A stretch of 64,000 nucleotides of DNA from positions 67,378,039 through 67,442,038 of the forward strand of contig OY997593.1 in NCBI GenBank assembly GCA_963921825.1. The letters run 5' to 3'. Under the pieces are notes generated by a model, which had not been told where the DNA came from, searched no databases, and saw only the letters and a program-made list of their open reading frames with translations. Every line of letters starts with the position of its first letter. Position 1 is the stretch's first letter. Source of the DNA: Erodium maritimum. Its lineage: Eukaryota > Streptophyta > Magnoliopsida > Geraniales > Geraniaceae. This document shows positions 44,884 through 55,729 of the stretch, in pieces. Both the position numbers and the translations under genes were made by a program.

Positions 44884-46103
44884 TTAGTCGCTCCAGTCGC
44901 TCCAGCAATCTGTCATGTAATCTGAAAACATGTTTCTTAAGTTTAGTTCTCCGATACCGTCTTCACTATCTTCCTCAGATTCGTCTTCGGATTCAGAATC
45001 TAGTTGCTGATTGAATCCTGTGTGCAGGTATTCGAACTGCACGAGGACTAGTTCGTCCTTCGCTATGGCTTTGTATCCCACAGATTTATAGAAATTCAAG
45101 GATTTATAGTTGATGTCTTTCACTATGGCTTTAGCTTTTGAGGCCTTCTTAGATGGAATCTTGTTTCTTGACAAAGGGAGTATGTCATTTGGTGTGAACA
45201 AAATCGGCCTGGGAGTCCAACTTGACAAAGATTAGATTTATATCTCCGGGGAATTAACTCATCACTGGCGTAGTATATTCTTCGTGTCTCTTCAGCAATC
45301 GGATAGGAAATTTCTGTTGGATCATATGGACTTTTAAATAAAACTCGGTCACCCAAACTTTTCATGGGAGTCCAACTTGACGACGCCAGATCGAGCTTAA
45401 AGAAACCCAACCCTTAAGTAGTCTATCCTGAACCGAACAGACCAGTAGCTCGGGCGCCAAACACAACATATCCTTAATTTCGGACAAGAAGCAATATCAT
45501 CACAGACCAAAACTTGTCTCTACGGCTGATCACATACAACTTTCCGTGGCTGAAAGCGATGTCTTTGTAATAATAAGCACTATCATCAAAAGAATCCATC
45601 TCGTGCCATTCTTTGTCACCAGCCTTGCAATATGCCAATCTACTAGTTTTATAGAGAGCCAACGCTTTGAAATCGTGACAAGATGGGTCACCGGATATGG
45701 AGATCTTGTGCAGCCAGTCCTTGGCACGGTACCCATTGTCGGCATCCGGAAATGTGTAGGTCGGCGGGAGTGGAACTATAACCCTGGAGATGGGATTCAC
45801 AACGATTATAAGTCTCTTCCGCTGCAAAGCAACGACCCAACCGTTGTGAGATCCTAAGAAAGCGTTGGTGGAACCACCGGGGAAGTCAACCTCGTACACC
45901 TTCTTCTCCAGTGGATGGAAGACTACACAGACTGGCCCGTATTTGTATGGCCAAAGTAGCCACGGTGGCTGCGACAATCCAGCCGACGAAGATCGCCAGT
46001 GCGTACAAACACAACTAAACCTAAACTTGTCAGCGACATAGACAAAGCGTTGATGGATCATCACCAGTATATCACCAGGAAGCTCACTCCATTCATCACC
46101 CAT
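44884..46103 (-). pseudogene. F-box/DUF295 copy 3, frameshifted
   Basis: The N-terminal 209 codons (45474-46103) carry the F-box (ELPGDILVMIHQRF, FSCVCTHWRSS) and the first DUF295 half, up to KLYVISRRDKFW, where a one-base change shifts the frame. A segment encoding the RKDY...LVILGRP stretch is partly lost near 45411-45470. GFFKLDLASSSWTPMKSLGD continues to about 45230, where another shift occurs, and the C-terminus (44884-45228) ends in an acidic run of Glu, Asp and Ser. At least two shifts plus a deletion make a full product impossible. Confidence 0.85.
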
Positions 46104-46239
46104 AATTACCCCTTTCTTATAATTTCACTACGATAACAAAATTCAAAAATAGGGTTGTAATAAAGGTAAAGAATAACAATGATTCATGAACGATATGTTA
46201 ATTGTGTTGTGAATAAAGAAGATGTTTTAACAACTACAT

Positions 46240-46320
46240 ACCTTCTGATATGAAGATCGCCTGGAAGAGGAACTGAGGCTCTGTTACTTCTTCACCCACC
46301 GCATCCTTATATTCGGTTTA
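46240..46320 (-). promoter_or_regulatory. copy 3 promoter and leader exon
   Basis: GAATATAAGGATGCGGTGGG on the minus strand (TATA-like), then the leader block GTGAAGAAGTAACAGAG and a donor at CAGAAG/GTATGTAG near 46240. The same layout precedes copy 4. Confidence 0.5.
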
Positions 46321-46749
46321 GGCTAGGGTTGGGTAACATGTCATATTTCATAGGATCAGGGGCATTTAAGTAACATTCAGTGGAGAATCCAACTTACCGA
46401 GACCCGAGGTGTATAACCACGACGACTTGCTGTGTGTTTGGAGTGCGTTAATTGCTGTGTGCAGGTTATGAATTGAATGTCCCGCATAAGCGGATGGTTA
46501 GTGTGATTTACGAACGGGTCATGCCTGATGTAAGCATAAAATTCATACATTTGGATGTTTTTAGCCCGCATTACTGAGCTTTTTAGTCCCGGGGTTGTAC
46601 AATTTGGTGTACTTTTCTCTCGTTACTCGTACTTTGTCTCTCGTTGTGTTTTCTAGGTGATTTGATCGAAAAAGGGGCAAAAATAGAGGAAAACCCGGTT
46701 TTAGGAGTTTTGGAAGCTGGTTGATCTTGCGAAGGGCATAACTCCCTTA

Positions 46750-47400
46750 GGTAGAGAGAGTGACATCGCAACGACCACATCAGTCGCACACGGGACAGTC
46801 ATCACGGTTCCGCCAGGGTCAGGCCCTACAATCGAGATTTTCACAGTCGTCCGCGAGCGCACCAGCCTCGAGACAAGGTTCGCAGGGCAGAGTGTACGCG
46901 TTGATCGATTCACGAGTCGTAGACCCTCCTACCGATCGGGAGATCGCTTAGGGTACGTACTTACCGTTTGATTTTTCTGAGTATCGTTTTGTTTGATACC
47001 GGGGTGTCACCCTCTTTTACTGCTTTGTGTTTGCTGAATTGTTGAGACAAAAATTAGAACCGTTGAACCCACCCGTACCTTGGCACGCCGGTTGGAGGGG
47101 TAGTAGTGTCAATCGTGAGTGTGAAATTAGAATAGCAGACCGTCGTTTCGTCGACGACCTTCTAATGCTAGACTTTCTTTCTTCGAGTGTGATGAGAGAA
47201 TTATGAGAGCCAGATATTGAAGTGTCGGGCGTTCATCGATTGTTGTCCGCGATGAGTGTCAGCGTTAGCAGACATCACGATAGTCTCGCGTGTACTGACA
47301 TCGAGAACGGAGTCTACCGACCAGCGTTGGCCACAGAAGAGAAGGTACCGACAATACGGAGTTCGTGTCGAGGCGTGACACTTGTCAACAAGTGAAGGCC
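46750..47400 (+). pseudogene. B' gag end and protease remnant
   Basis: RSHRSHTGQSSRF to RQGSQGRVYALIDSRV (about 46770-46915) corresponds to the gag-protease junction GRVYAVTDARA of element B. After a stop, GVT and SFT-like residues near 46995-47020 stand where the protease FDTGASHSF would be. The remainder is unreadable. Confidence 0.5.
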
Positions 47401-47639
47401 GAACGTCATCGTCCCGCGAAAACTGATGCAACCACTACGATTGCACAGTAGTAGTGAGAGCACCTCACGATGGAGTCTGGAAACAGTTAGCTGAATGCGA
47501 CTACAGCAAGCTTCCAAGCCAGTAACAAGATGGCACCGTATAAAGCAGAATGGTCATTTGCCCATACGGGGAACATGTGAGGATTAAGAGTTGACCTTGT
47601 TGGTCCCGAGTTGTTCGAGAAACGATTGAGGGGTCGCGC

Positions 47640-48130
47640 GGATCGTGAGCGGTTATGGGTTCGATTGTTGGTATGTGAGCAAGTGTGTCGGCAAGTGCGA
47701 CACCACTGGTTGAGTAACCTTTTGATGATCGATCGTGAATGTGTGTTACCTCTTGTTGAGTGTTGTCATGGTAATGTTTGACTTGTCGTGTGTTTCAAGG
47801 CGTGCCTGCCTTCAAAATGGTGTTGGTAAAATGTGTTGTTGTTTCAAACTGTGCAGTGAGTACGAGATCCAATGTCTTGATGAATGCATATGTGTGTTAA
47901 TTTCTTGTATACTTGTGCGTGGTTGGTCGTGACATAACCGTGTTTGAGAATTGTTCCAGTATGATACCTATACCGACGGAGGATTCCGGTATAGGATATC
48001 TAGACCGAATCTGTGTGTTCCAGTGTGTACTGTTAGTGTTAGACTGGGTGTATTTACTCGATAATTCCTTGAGTTATGGTCTGAGTGGAAACAACGAGAA
48101 ATTGTAAATTGTTGATCAGAGTTGTTCTCA
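47640..48130 (+). repeat. LTR-like block before the B' polypurine tract
   Basis: CCTATACCGACGGAGGATTC and the sequence around it (47969-48002) match the LTR interior at 50198-50233, and GCGTGCCTGCCTTC with GTTGGTAAAATGTG (about 47795-47830) matches the 55-bp minisatellite unit. LTR sequence thus lies upstream of the true LTR start. Confidence 0.5.
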
Positions 48131-48223
48131 CACGCTAAGTGTGGCGTTTGGATAAGGAGTGTGATCAATTGAGGTTTGGTTAAGTGAGGTACGTTCGTTT
48201 TAAAATTCGAGGACGAAATTTCT

Positions 48224-48238
48224 TTAAGGGGGGTAGAT
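48224..48238 (+). promoter_or_regulatory. B' polypurine tract
   Basis: TTAAGGGGGGTAGAT abuts the LTR start at 48239 and follows GAGGACGAAATTTC, a typical Gypsy pre-LTR phrase. Confidence 0.8.
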
Positions 48239-51200
48239 TGTAAGAACCGTCCCCAGGCGATCCCGGTCGAACCGGTGGTTTTTGGCGAAAGTTGACTTTC
48301 CACCGGAAAAGTCAATCGATGACTCCAGGAGTCATTCAGGACCTTTCCGGGACCCAAAAACCTTAGCCGTCATTACGGTTAGCTTAGTTGGGTCATTTCC
48401 TTTCAAATGACATCTTTTGTGAAAAAGTCAAACCCCGGTCAAACTAGGTCAATTTGGATTATTAACGAATAAAATAATAAGAGCTGAGATATTTTGGGGT
48501 AGGAGTGGTCCCCATATGGACACATGTCCATGTTAGCTTGGAGGGGAAGAAAAGTGGCTTAAAAGACCAAATGGTCCCCGCATATGGACAAAATAGAGAG
48601 AGAGTGGCTAAAGGACGAGAGGGACTTTTCCACTTAGAGGATAAGACCACATGGGGTAACAATTTCAGCATTTTCCCCTTGCTTGGCCGACCACTATTGC
48701 TAGGTAGAGAGAAAAATCCTTCATTGAAGCTCCATTGAAGCTTGAAAAAGAAGCAAGAGAAATGAAGCTCTTTTTTGTCCATTTCCACACCAAATCTTCT
48801 CAAATTTACTTCATCTTCTTCATCTCTTCATTTCCTAAAGGTTGGTATGCTTTATTTCCTCATTTGATGAAATTGATGTTGTGGGTTTGAGTAGAGATGA
48901 CTTGAACTAGTGGGTTTTGGGTGTTGGAAGGTTTAAATGTTGATTTGTGAAGAAGTGGAGTTTGATGATGGAAATCACTTGGTTTGAGTAGTTTTTGATG
49001 AAACCCACCATGGGTCTTGAAACTTTGGATGATTTGAGGTGAAAATTGAAGTTCTAAAGCTTAAAAATGGTGATATGGAGAACCTAGAACTAGTTAGGAG
49101 CTTGTTGGAGAAATTAGATATTTTTCCGGCGATCGGGGTTCGTCGGAGCTCCGGCCGGTGGTCGTAATCCGACCACCGGAGGAGGAGATGACCGGCCATG
49201 GTCGGCCACCCATGAACCGTGACCGGCCGGTCCGGTTTGGCCACACACGGCCATGTGTGGCCGTGGGGCCCACATGTCCGGGTTTTAGTGGTTTCGTAAA
49301 TGGAACGGTCATGGATAAACCCTGGGACGATGTTTTCACACTCGGAACGAATTATGGATGTGATTCATGAAACTTTGGGAAAAACGCTTAGAAACTTTAA
49401 ATGCGAATTTAGAACGCTCGGACCTCAGAATTTAATTCCGTCAAAGTGCTTTGGAACAAGTAAATTAATTATGTTGGATAGACACGAATAGGGAAACTTT
49501 CGGAGTCCCGAAGGACGTTTTCCCGATTCCGGGCAAAATGGACCTTCTGGGCCCATTTTGCCAAGTTGAGCAATTGGGATTAGTTTGGGTATTTCACTCT
49601 TTAATCCACACTTGAATTAGCATTAATTCTTTTATTGCTTGTAATCTTAGACATTGGACCCGAGCTTGGCGGAGGAGGAGATTTTTGGACCCCGTGAAGT
49701 GATGAGGAGGAAGCTAGCCAGGTCGTCCGCTGCTGGATTGGATTGCTTTTGAGGTAGGGAAAGTAGCGAATACCGGTTTAATTGCGGAAAGTTACTAGTA
49801 TGCATATAGGTTGTAATTACTTGATCTAATTGTTAGAATTGCATGATTAGGATGTGAAGAACAAGTGAAATGAGGGATAGCTTACGAGCCATGTCGAGCC
49901 GTAAGTTTGGGAATTGCCGTGCTGTAGAAATGCATGCGGGCCATGTCGAGCCCTTAGGTTTGTGTGTTGATTGTAATGTCATGATCTATGATTGTGATGC
50001 TCGATGTGTGGTTTATCCGTTGTTAGGTTGAGAATCATGATAGCGTATACTCGGTGTAGTATGTTGATATGTTTGGGCAAGTGTGCCATGCTTGATATGA
50101 CGTGAACTATTGCTTGTGGTATGATCGGGTGATTGATAGACCGATATGATGTGTTTCGGTAAGATTGTTTAGTAATGATATATCGTGTGTTCCGATATGA
50201 TACCTATACCGACGGAGATTCCGGTATAGGATATCCAGACTGGTGACGTGTTAGCATGATAGATTAGTATGATATGTTGGTTGATATGTTTGACATGATA
50301 CGTTGGAGTGACGTGTGCTCGATGAGCGGATTATGTGGTAAGGTGCGCCTGCCTTCCGGCCGGGTGTCGGTAAAATGAGCTGTGATTTCGTGACGAGGTG
50401 CACCTGCCTTCCGACCGGGTGTCAGTAAAATGAGCTGTGGTTACATGTTAAGGTGCGCCTGCCTTCTGACTATATGTCGGTAAAACGTGCTATGATCCCG
50501 TGATAAGGTGCGCTTGCCTTCCGACTAGGTGTTGGTGAAATGTGTTATATTGGTGTGATCCGGCGTAGTATGATAGACTCAATGTGTGTATTGTTAATGA
50601 CTTGTTGCGTGGTTGCTATTGCTTTACCTGTGTGTTTGTATTGGCTGAACGATGTGAGTTGTGCCCCGTGTTGCGAGAAGATACCCGACCGTATGAGGAT
50701 TCCGGTCCAGTATGTCATGAGTTGTACCCCGATTGGAAGATGTCTAGACCGATGTTTACTTCGGTACGGTGTAGTTGAGCCGGGCTATGGGAAGTCGGCG
50801 CATTGTTCTGGGATACCATAGGTGGTAGTGATTGTTGATATTGCTATGTGTTGTGATCTGTGTTGACTGTTGTAACTGCTTATGCATGCTAGGTGATCTT
50901 CTTGATCTAAGATACAGTTTTACCTGAGTTTAATGTATTGCTGTGCAGGTTCGCACGCGTGGTCGGTTGTGAGATATCCGTGGTTGTTGTCTATTGAGAC
51001 TTGAGTGAACGATAGTGGTCAAGGGCATATAAGAGAAAAGTGGTTTAAGTTCGGTTCAGCGTCGAGGCTAATTTACGGGTTGTATCCGAGTGTGGACTAA
51101 ACGTTGTCTTGGTTTTTCTGTTTAACTATTCTTAGTTACTGTGCTTACTAGTATGCCCTAATTGGACGGTTACTCGTGGTGGTGAGCGGATACTCATCAC

Positions 51201-51524
51201 CTTAACTAGTTTTCCTACTAAGCGAAAGCTCACCCCTTTACTTTGTTGTTCCACAGGTTTTGAGCGGGAGTTGGTCTAGCGAGATTCTCGGAGCCTGAGA
51301 GCTAGCGAGGGTCTTAGGCTAGTGTGGTCTAGAGATGTACATTCTATTTTTTTTGCTTGAAACATTTTGGTTATTACTGGATTTTCGAGCTGTGGACTCG
51401 TATCGTCAGATTTGATACTTTAAAAATGTTATTGGAGATTTATTTCTTTTAAAATTCCACTTGTATTTATTATTGTTTTAGTTCACGTCTCGAGTCCGGT
51501 CAAAACCGGATTTGGGGCGTGACA
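48239..51524 (+). repeat. B' 3' LTR (3286 bp)
   Basis: From TGTAAGAACCGTCCCC to GGGGCGTGACA. Start and end match the B LTR. It contains a 55-bp minisatellite, an acceptor-like TTTGTTGTTCCACAG (51242-51256) and no conserved gene. Confidence 0.85.
50342..50560. repeat. 55-bp minisatellite in the B' LTR
   Basis: GGTGCGCCTGCCTTC-type starts lie at 50342, 50397, 50452 and 50507, exactly 55 bp apart, each followed by GTCGGTAAAA or a variant. The B LTR has minisatellites of other period lengths instead. Confidence 0.9.
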
Positions 51525-52790
51525 AAAAGAGATAGGTTCATGCCATACATGTCCTGTAAACCCAAACCTCCCACTCCTTGGGTCAACAGAGTTTCGCCAG
51601 TCTTACTATAAAATCAATTTTTATTGCTTGTGGAGTTCCTGCCAATCAATACCTGGAAAGAGCTATATGTATTTTACCTATAACCCCTTTAAGAAGAAGG
51701 AACACACTCATAGTATAGATCGGGATCGCCTGCAAAATAGATCGTATCATCACCTTCTTACCCATATAGATAGAAGCTACCATCCCAAGCAACAATTTTA
51801 GTAAGGAGCTGGTCGCATATAAATCTCAGGCTTTGACCCTTGCGTCGACCTAGAACTTTCGGATTCTTAGGTACATAGAGGCTTGGAAATCTTCGTTATT
51901 CCTAGTGCAACACAACATAACAACATAGTAGCCACATATGTATTAGTGCTGAAAAAAAATAGAGGATTTAACCTTATTGATTACTTGCCCGGATAATTCC
52001 TTAAACAAGGCGAGGATGCTCTGCAACTATTAGGCCTATGCACGATCCACCTAGAAAAAGATGTAACAAACGTCGACAAAAATTATATGGGATATTATTG
52101 GGGCTCCCCTCGCAACTAAGCACCCATGCAACTTACCGGCCCTTTAGGCCTGCCCAACATCCAGGATTCCTTGCAATTCTTCCACGTGTGCATTAGTTTT
52201 GTTGGGCTCCTTAACTGTCTGACCTCGTCCCCCACTTGAGTACATGATTTGTCGGTCTTTTAGGACTTCCCTCCAATGCTATCCATAGAATGGATAAGTC
52301 ATGCATTCGTCAACCAAACCTCCTCCTCAACGCTCCATCTCAACCTCGGAGTGTAGTTGATGTTGATTTCTTCGTCCGACTCCTCGATTACTTAGGAAGG
52401 TTGTTTGTGGGTTCGAGGAGCGAACTTAGGGATCCAATTTGAGAGGTTAGCTCCTTGGGGTACATTTGTATTTTGAGAGGTTAGCAGGATGCAATTCTAT
52501 ATTTTGGAGGATAAATTCGTAGTCTTTGGGGTTGGTCATTGAAGGGAGTAAAAACGTTTGTGTAGAAAAAAAACGAGGTGTACACAAGAAGATGTGTAGA
52601 AGAGAAAGGTGTGAAATTCGATTAGGGTTGACTGTGTATATATATAGGAAATTGAGGGATTTTGAAAAGGCTGGCATCGACACATGTCACATTGTTATTG
52701 GGCTGACAACTAGCCATTGATCCTACGTTACCAAGTCCCATCATTGTAGGATCCATCGGCGAGGTGCACTACAACGCGGTGGCATTGTAA
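51525..52790 (-). pseudogene. LINE ORF2 relic, unit 4
   Basis: Homologous to 39790-41144 through long matching runs (for example CCGGATAATTCC and GTCGGTC blocks). The B' LTR ends exactly at its left edge. Minus-strand reading gives the LLTQGVGGLGLQDMYGM-like end of the RT region; frames are broken. It passes into the F-box 3' flank near 52790. Confidence 0.6.
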
Positions 52791-53094
52791 CAAACCGCCT
52801 GCGTTGACCCTGTTAGCCGCACTGCAGGTGCTCTAATACTCATTTTTGGCATATGGAATAATTTTCGAGAAAAAAGTTCTTCGAACAGAACAAAGGAACT
52901 TTTGGAAAATCAAACAGGAAAGCTAGAGGTTAGCTCTGATACCACGAAAATGTAAGAGAAACTGGTATATTGATTTGATGATTTTAGCTTACAATGATGG
53001 ATACATATACACTTGCGAAATAAGATAAGGTGTGTGGGATATTTGTGAGTTATTGAGCTATTGTCAAACAAGGCTACAAAGCCTTCTTAAATCA

Positions 53095-54336
53095 TTAGTC
53101 GCTCAAGTAATCTGAAAACATGTTTTCTAAGATTAGTTCTCCAATTTGACCTTCTTCTTCACTATCACTAAAACCAACTTCTTTCTCTGATTCTTCTTCA
53201 GAATCTAGTTGCTGATCGAGTTCCGCGTGCAGGTTCTCGAACTGCAGGAGGACGAGATCATCCTTCGCTATGGCTTTGAATCCCACCGATTTATAGAAAT
53301 TCAAGGATTTATATTTGGTGTCTTTCGCTATGGCTTTAGCTTGTGAGGCCTTCTTAGAAGGAATCTTCTTTCTTGACAAAGGGAGTATGTCATCCGGTAT
53401 AAACCAAATCGGTTGGGACGAAAGATTAAATCTATATCTCGGAGGAATTCCCCTCTCACTGGGGTAATGTACACTTCGTGTCCCTTCAGCAATCGGATAG
53501 GAAATTTCTGTTGGATCACTTGGACTGGCAAATACACTTTGGTCACCCAAACTTTTAAGGGGAATCCAACTCGACGAGGCCAGATCGAGCTTAAATAACC
53601 TAAACTCTTCGTAGGGCGGCCTTCCAAGAATCACAAGACCATCACTGCATAAATAATCTTTCCTGAACCGAACATACCAGTAGTTCGGGAGCGAAACACA
53701 ACATATCCTCAATTTCGGACAAGAAACAATATCATCACAGACCAAAACTTCTCCTCCATGGCAGATCACATACAACTTTCCGCCGCTGAAAGAAATATCT
53801 TTGTAATACATAAGATGATCGAACGAAACCATCTCGTGCCATTCTTTGTCACCAACCTTGCAATACGCCAATCTGTTGTCTTTATAAAGAGCCACAGCTT
53901 TGAAATCATGAGAAGATGGGTTACCAGATATGGCGATCTTTTCGAGCCAGTCCTTTATGTAATAGTCCTCTTCGGCATCAGGAAATGTATCTTTAGACGG
54001 GAGTGGAACTATAATCTTGGAGATTGGATTCACAACGTTTATAAGTCTCTTCCGCTGCAAGGCAATGACCCAACCGTTGTGAGATCCTAAGAAAGCGTTG
54101 GTGGAACCACCTGGGACATCAACGTGGTACACCCTCCCGTCCAGTGGATGGGCGACTACACAGACTGGCCCGTGTTTATATGGCCAAAGTAGCCACGGTG
54201 GCTGCGACAATCCAGCCGAGGAAGATCGCCAGTGCGTACAAACACAACTAAACCTAAACTTGTCAGCGTAATAGACAAAGCATTGATGGATCATCGCCAA
54301 TATATCACTAGGAAGCTCACTCCATTCATCACCCAT
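53095..54336 (-). CDS. F-box/DUF295 protein, copy 4 (intact, 413 aa)
   Basis: A single uninterrupted frame starts MGDEWSELPSDILAM. The F-box covers residues 4-45 (LPSDILAMI, FSCVCTHWRSSSA) and DUF295 about 55-345 (PPWLLWPYK, LDGRVYHVDVPGGSTNAFLG, VVNPISKIIVPLPSK, DIVSCPKLRICCVSLPN, DPTEISYPIAE, PIWFIPDDILPL). A conserved KSLNFYKSVGFKAIAKD block follows, then an acidic tail of Glu, Ser and Asp before MFSDYLSD. The family acts as SCF substrate receptors. It is the only full-length copy with the tail intact. A 5' UTR intron is likely (donor AG/GTATGTAG at 54469-54470, acceptor near 54345-54355). Confidence 0.9.
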   Translation of the reverse strand: MGDEWSELPSDILAMIHQCFVYYADKFRFSCVCTHWRSSSAGLSQPPWLLWPYKHGPVCVVAHPLDGRVYHVDVPGGSTNAFLGSHNGWVIALQRKRLINVVNPISKIIVPLPSKDTFPDAEEDYYIKDWLEKIAISGNPSSHDFKAVALYKDNRLAYCKVGDKEWHEMVSFDHLMYYKDISFSGGKLYVICHGGEVLVCDDIVSCPKLRICCVSLPNYWYVRFRKDYLCSDGLVILGRPPYEEFRLFKLDLASSSWIPLKSLGDQSVFASPSDPTEISYPIAEGTRSVHYPSERGIPPRYRFNLSSQPIWFIPDDILPLSRKKIPSKKASQAKAIAKDTKYKSLNFYKSVGFKAIAKDDLVLLQFENLHAELDQQLDSEEESEKEVGFSDSEEEGQIGELILENMFSDYLSD

Positions 54337-54470
54337 AATTAATTACCACTTTCTTATGATTTCACTACGATAACAAAAATCAAATATAGTGTTGTAACAA
54401 ATTAAACACAAGAACAAATAAAGGTAAAGAATAACAATGATTCATGAACGATGTCTTATCAACTACATAC

Positions 54471-54545
54471 CTTCTGATATGAAGATCGCCCGGAGGAGGA
54501 ACTAAGGCTCTGTTACTTCTTCACCCACTGCATCCTTATATTCGG
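54471..54545 (-). promoter_or_regulatory. copy 4 promoter and leader exon
   Basis: GAATATAAGG on the minus strand at 54534-54543 is TATA-like and lies just upstream of the leader block shared with copies 1 and 3; the leader exon ends ATATCAGAAG at 54471. Confidence 0.6.
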
Positions 54546-54670
54546 TTTAGGCTAGGGTTGGGTAACATGTAATATTTCATAGGATCAGGGGCATTTAACT
54601 AACATTCACTGGGCAATCCAGCTCGACGAGGTCAACATTTAGACTTAAACCCTAAAGGAAATTCAAATTT

Positions 54671-54766
54671 ACTAAAACAGAGAGATATATGAGTTTATTT
54701 AAAATATAATGTGAACTAAAACAGAGAGATATATGACTTCTTCACCCACTGCATCCTTATATTCGG
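54671..54766. repeat. local duplications beside copy 4
   Basis: A 22-base string beginning ACTAAAACAGAGAG occurs at 54671-54692 and 54715-54736. It is followed at 54736-54766 by a 31-base exact copy of the copy 4 promoter and leader piece at 54515-54545, which ends where the hAT-like element begins. Confidence 0.75.
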
Positions 54767-55707
54767 GGTGCTCAAAAATACCCGGAACCCGACTACCCGG
54801 CCGGAACCACCCGTAACCGGACCCGCCGGAGACTTTCCCGCCGGATTCCGGCCACTTTCCGGTATCAATTCTGCAAAACCGTATATGTCCAGGTGGGTTC
54901 CCGGTATTAGCAGCTACCCTGGCTGTTATACCCGGCCCGCCCGGTATAGCTTTAATGAGGCCCAACTCAGCTCCAGCCCAGCACCAATTCAGCCCAACCC
55001 AGCTCCTTTCTTAGCTGTATCGCACAATTTCAGCAGCAAGAGAACAAGAATCGCAAATTATTCCTTCGTTTCGTATTGCAAAGAGTCACAAAACCACCTA
55101 AATAAAAAAAACGCAGAAGAATCACACTCGGCTAAGGAAACAAAATAAGTTGGGTAAGTCAAATATTGGTTAGATTTTCGAAAATTTCGTTTCTCAGATT
55201 TTGAAAATACACTTGTATTCAGTTATTGTTTCCTAAAATCTCTCAAAATTCGAAATTTAGTTTTGATTTTCTAAAACCAATAGAATTTAGAATACAATTA
55301 CGGTAAATTATGGAAATGTCTGGTTTGGATGTCTACCTCGTAATTGTTTCCAGAATTACCTCTTATATAATTTTATTTCAAATTTATTTTCCTGATTCAT
55401 TTAATTCGGTTCAGACATATTCATATATAATTTTATTTCGAATTTATTTTCCTAATTTGTACATAAACTGGGTTGAGAGATTAGAAAGTAAAAATAATTA
55501 ATGTTGGGCTTGTATTTCGGCCCATAAAAGGCTGAACAGTCAGACCCGCCTAGATCCGCATACCCGCTCACCCGCCCGGATACAAAAAACCGAACCGCCC
55601 GCAATAGACCGGATCCGGGTCCGGTGAGCTTAAGCTCTTTCCGACCCAAACCGGGCGGGTCCGGGTATTGGGCCACCGGGTCGGATACTCACCCATTGAG
55701 CATCCCT
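54765..55707. mobile_element. non-autonomous hAT-like element
   Basis: The left end GGGGTGCTCAAAAATACCCG and the right end (reverse complement AGGGATGCTCAATGGG) form an imperfect terminal inverted repeat, with GC-rich subterminal CCGG and ACCCG motifs at both ends (54780-54950 and 55540-55690), a common hAT pattern. No transposase is encoded. I found no matching 8-bp flank, so the boundaries or class may be wrong. Confidence 0.5.
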
Positions 55708-55729
55708 AGTTTAAGATTATAATTTAATT

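Larger units (their letters stand above)
46396..51524 (+). mobile_element. Ty3/Gypsy element B', 5'-truncated, with complete 3' LTR
   Basis: The left junction is at about 46396, where F-box flank (AATCCAACTT) passes into retroelement leader. The element ends GGGGCGTGACA at 51524 inside a LINE relic that resumes with AAAAGAGATAGG. It contains degraded leader, gag end and protease, an LTR-like block, a polypurine tract and a 3286-bp 3' LTR homologous to the B LTR at 12411-15477. There is no 5' LTR, RT or integrase. Confidence 0.75.

Noticed and set aside
45530..45857. Frames overlapping F-box copy 3 on both strands
   Set aside because: They are shadows of the true frame; similar antisense frames recur over copies 4 and 5.
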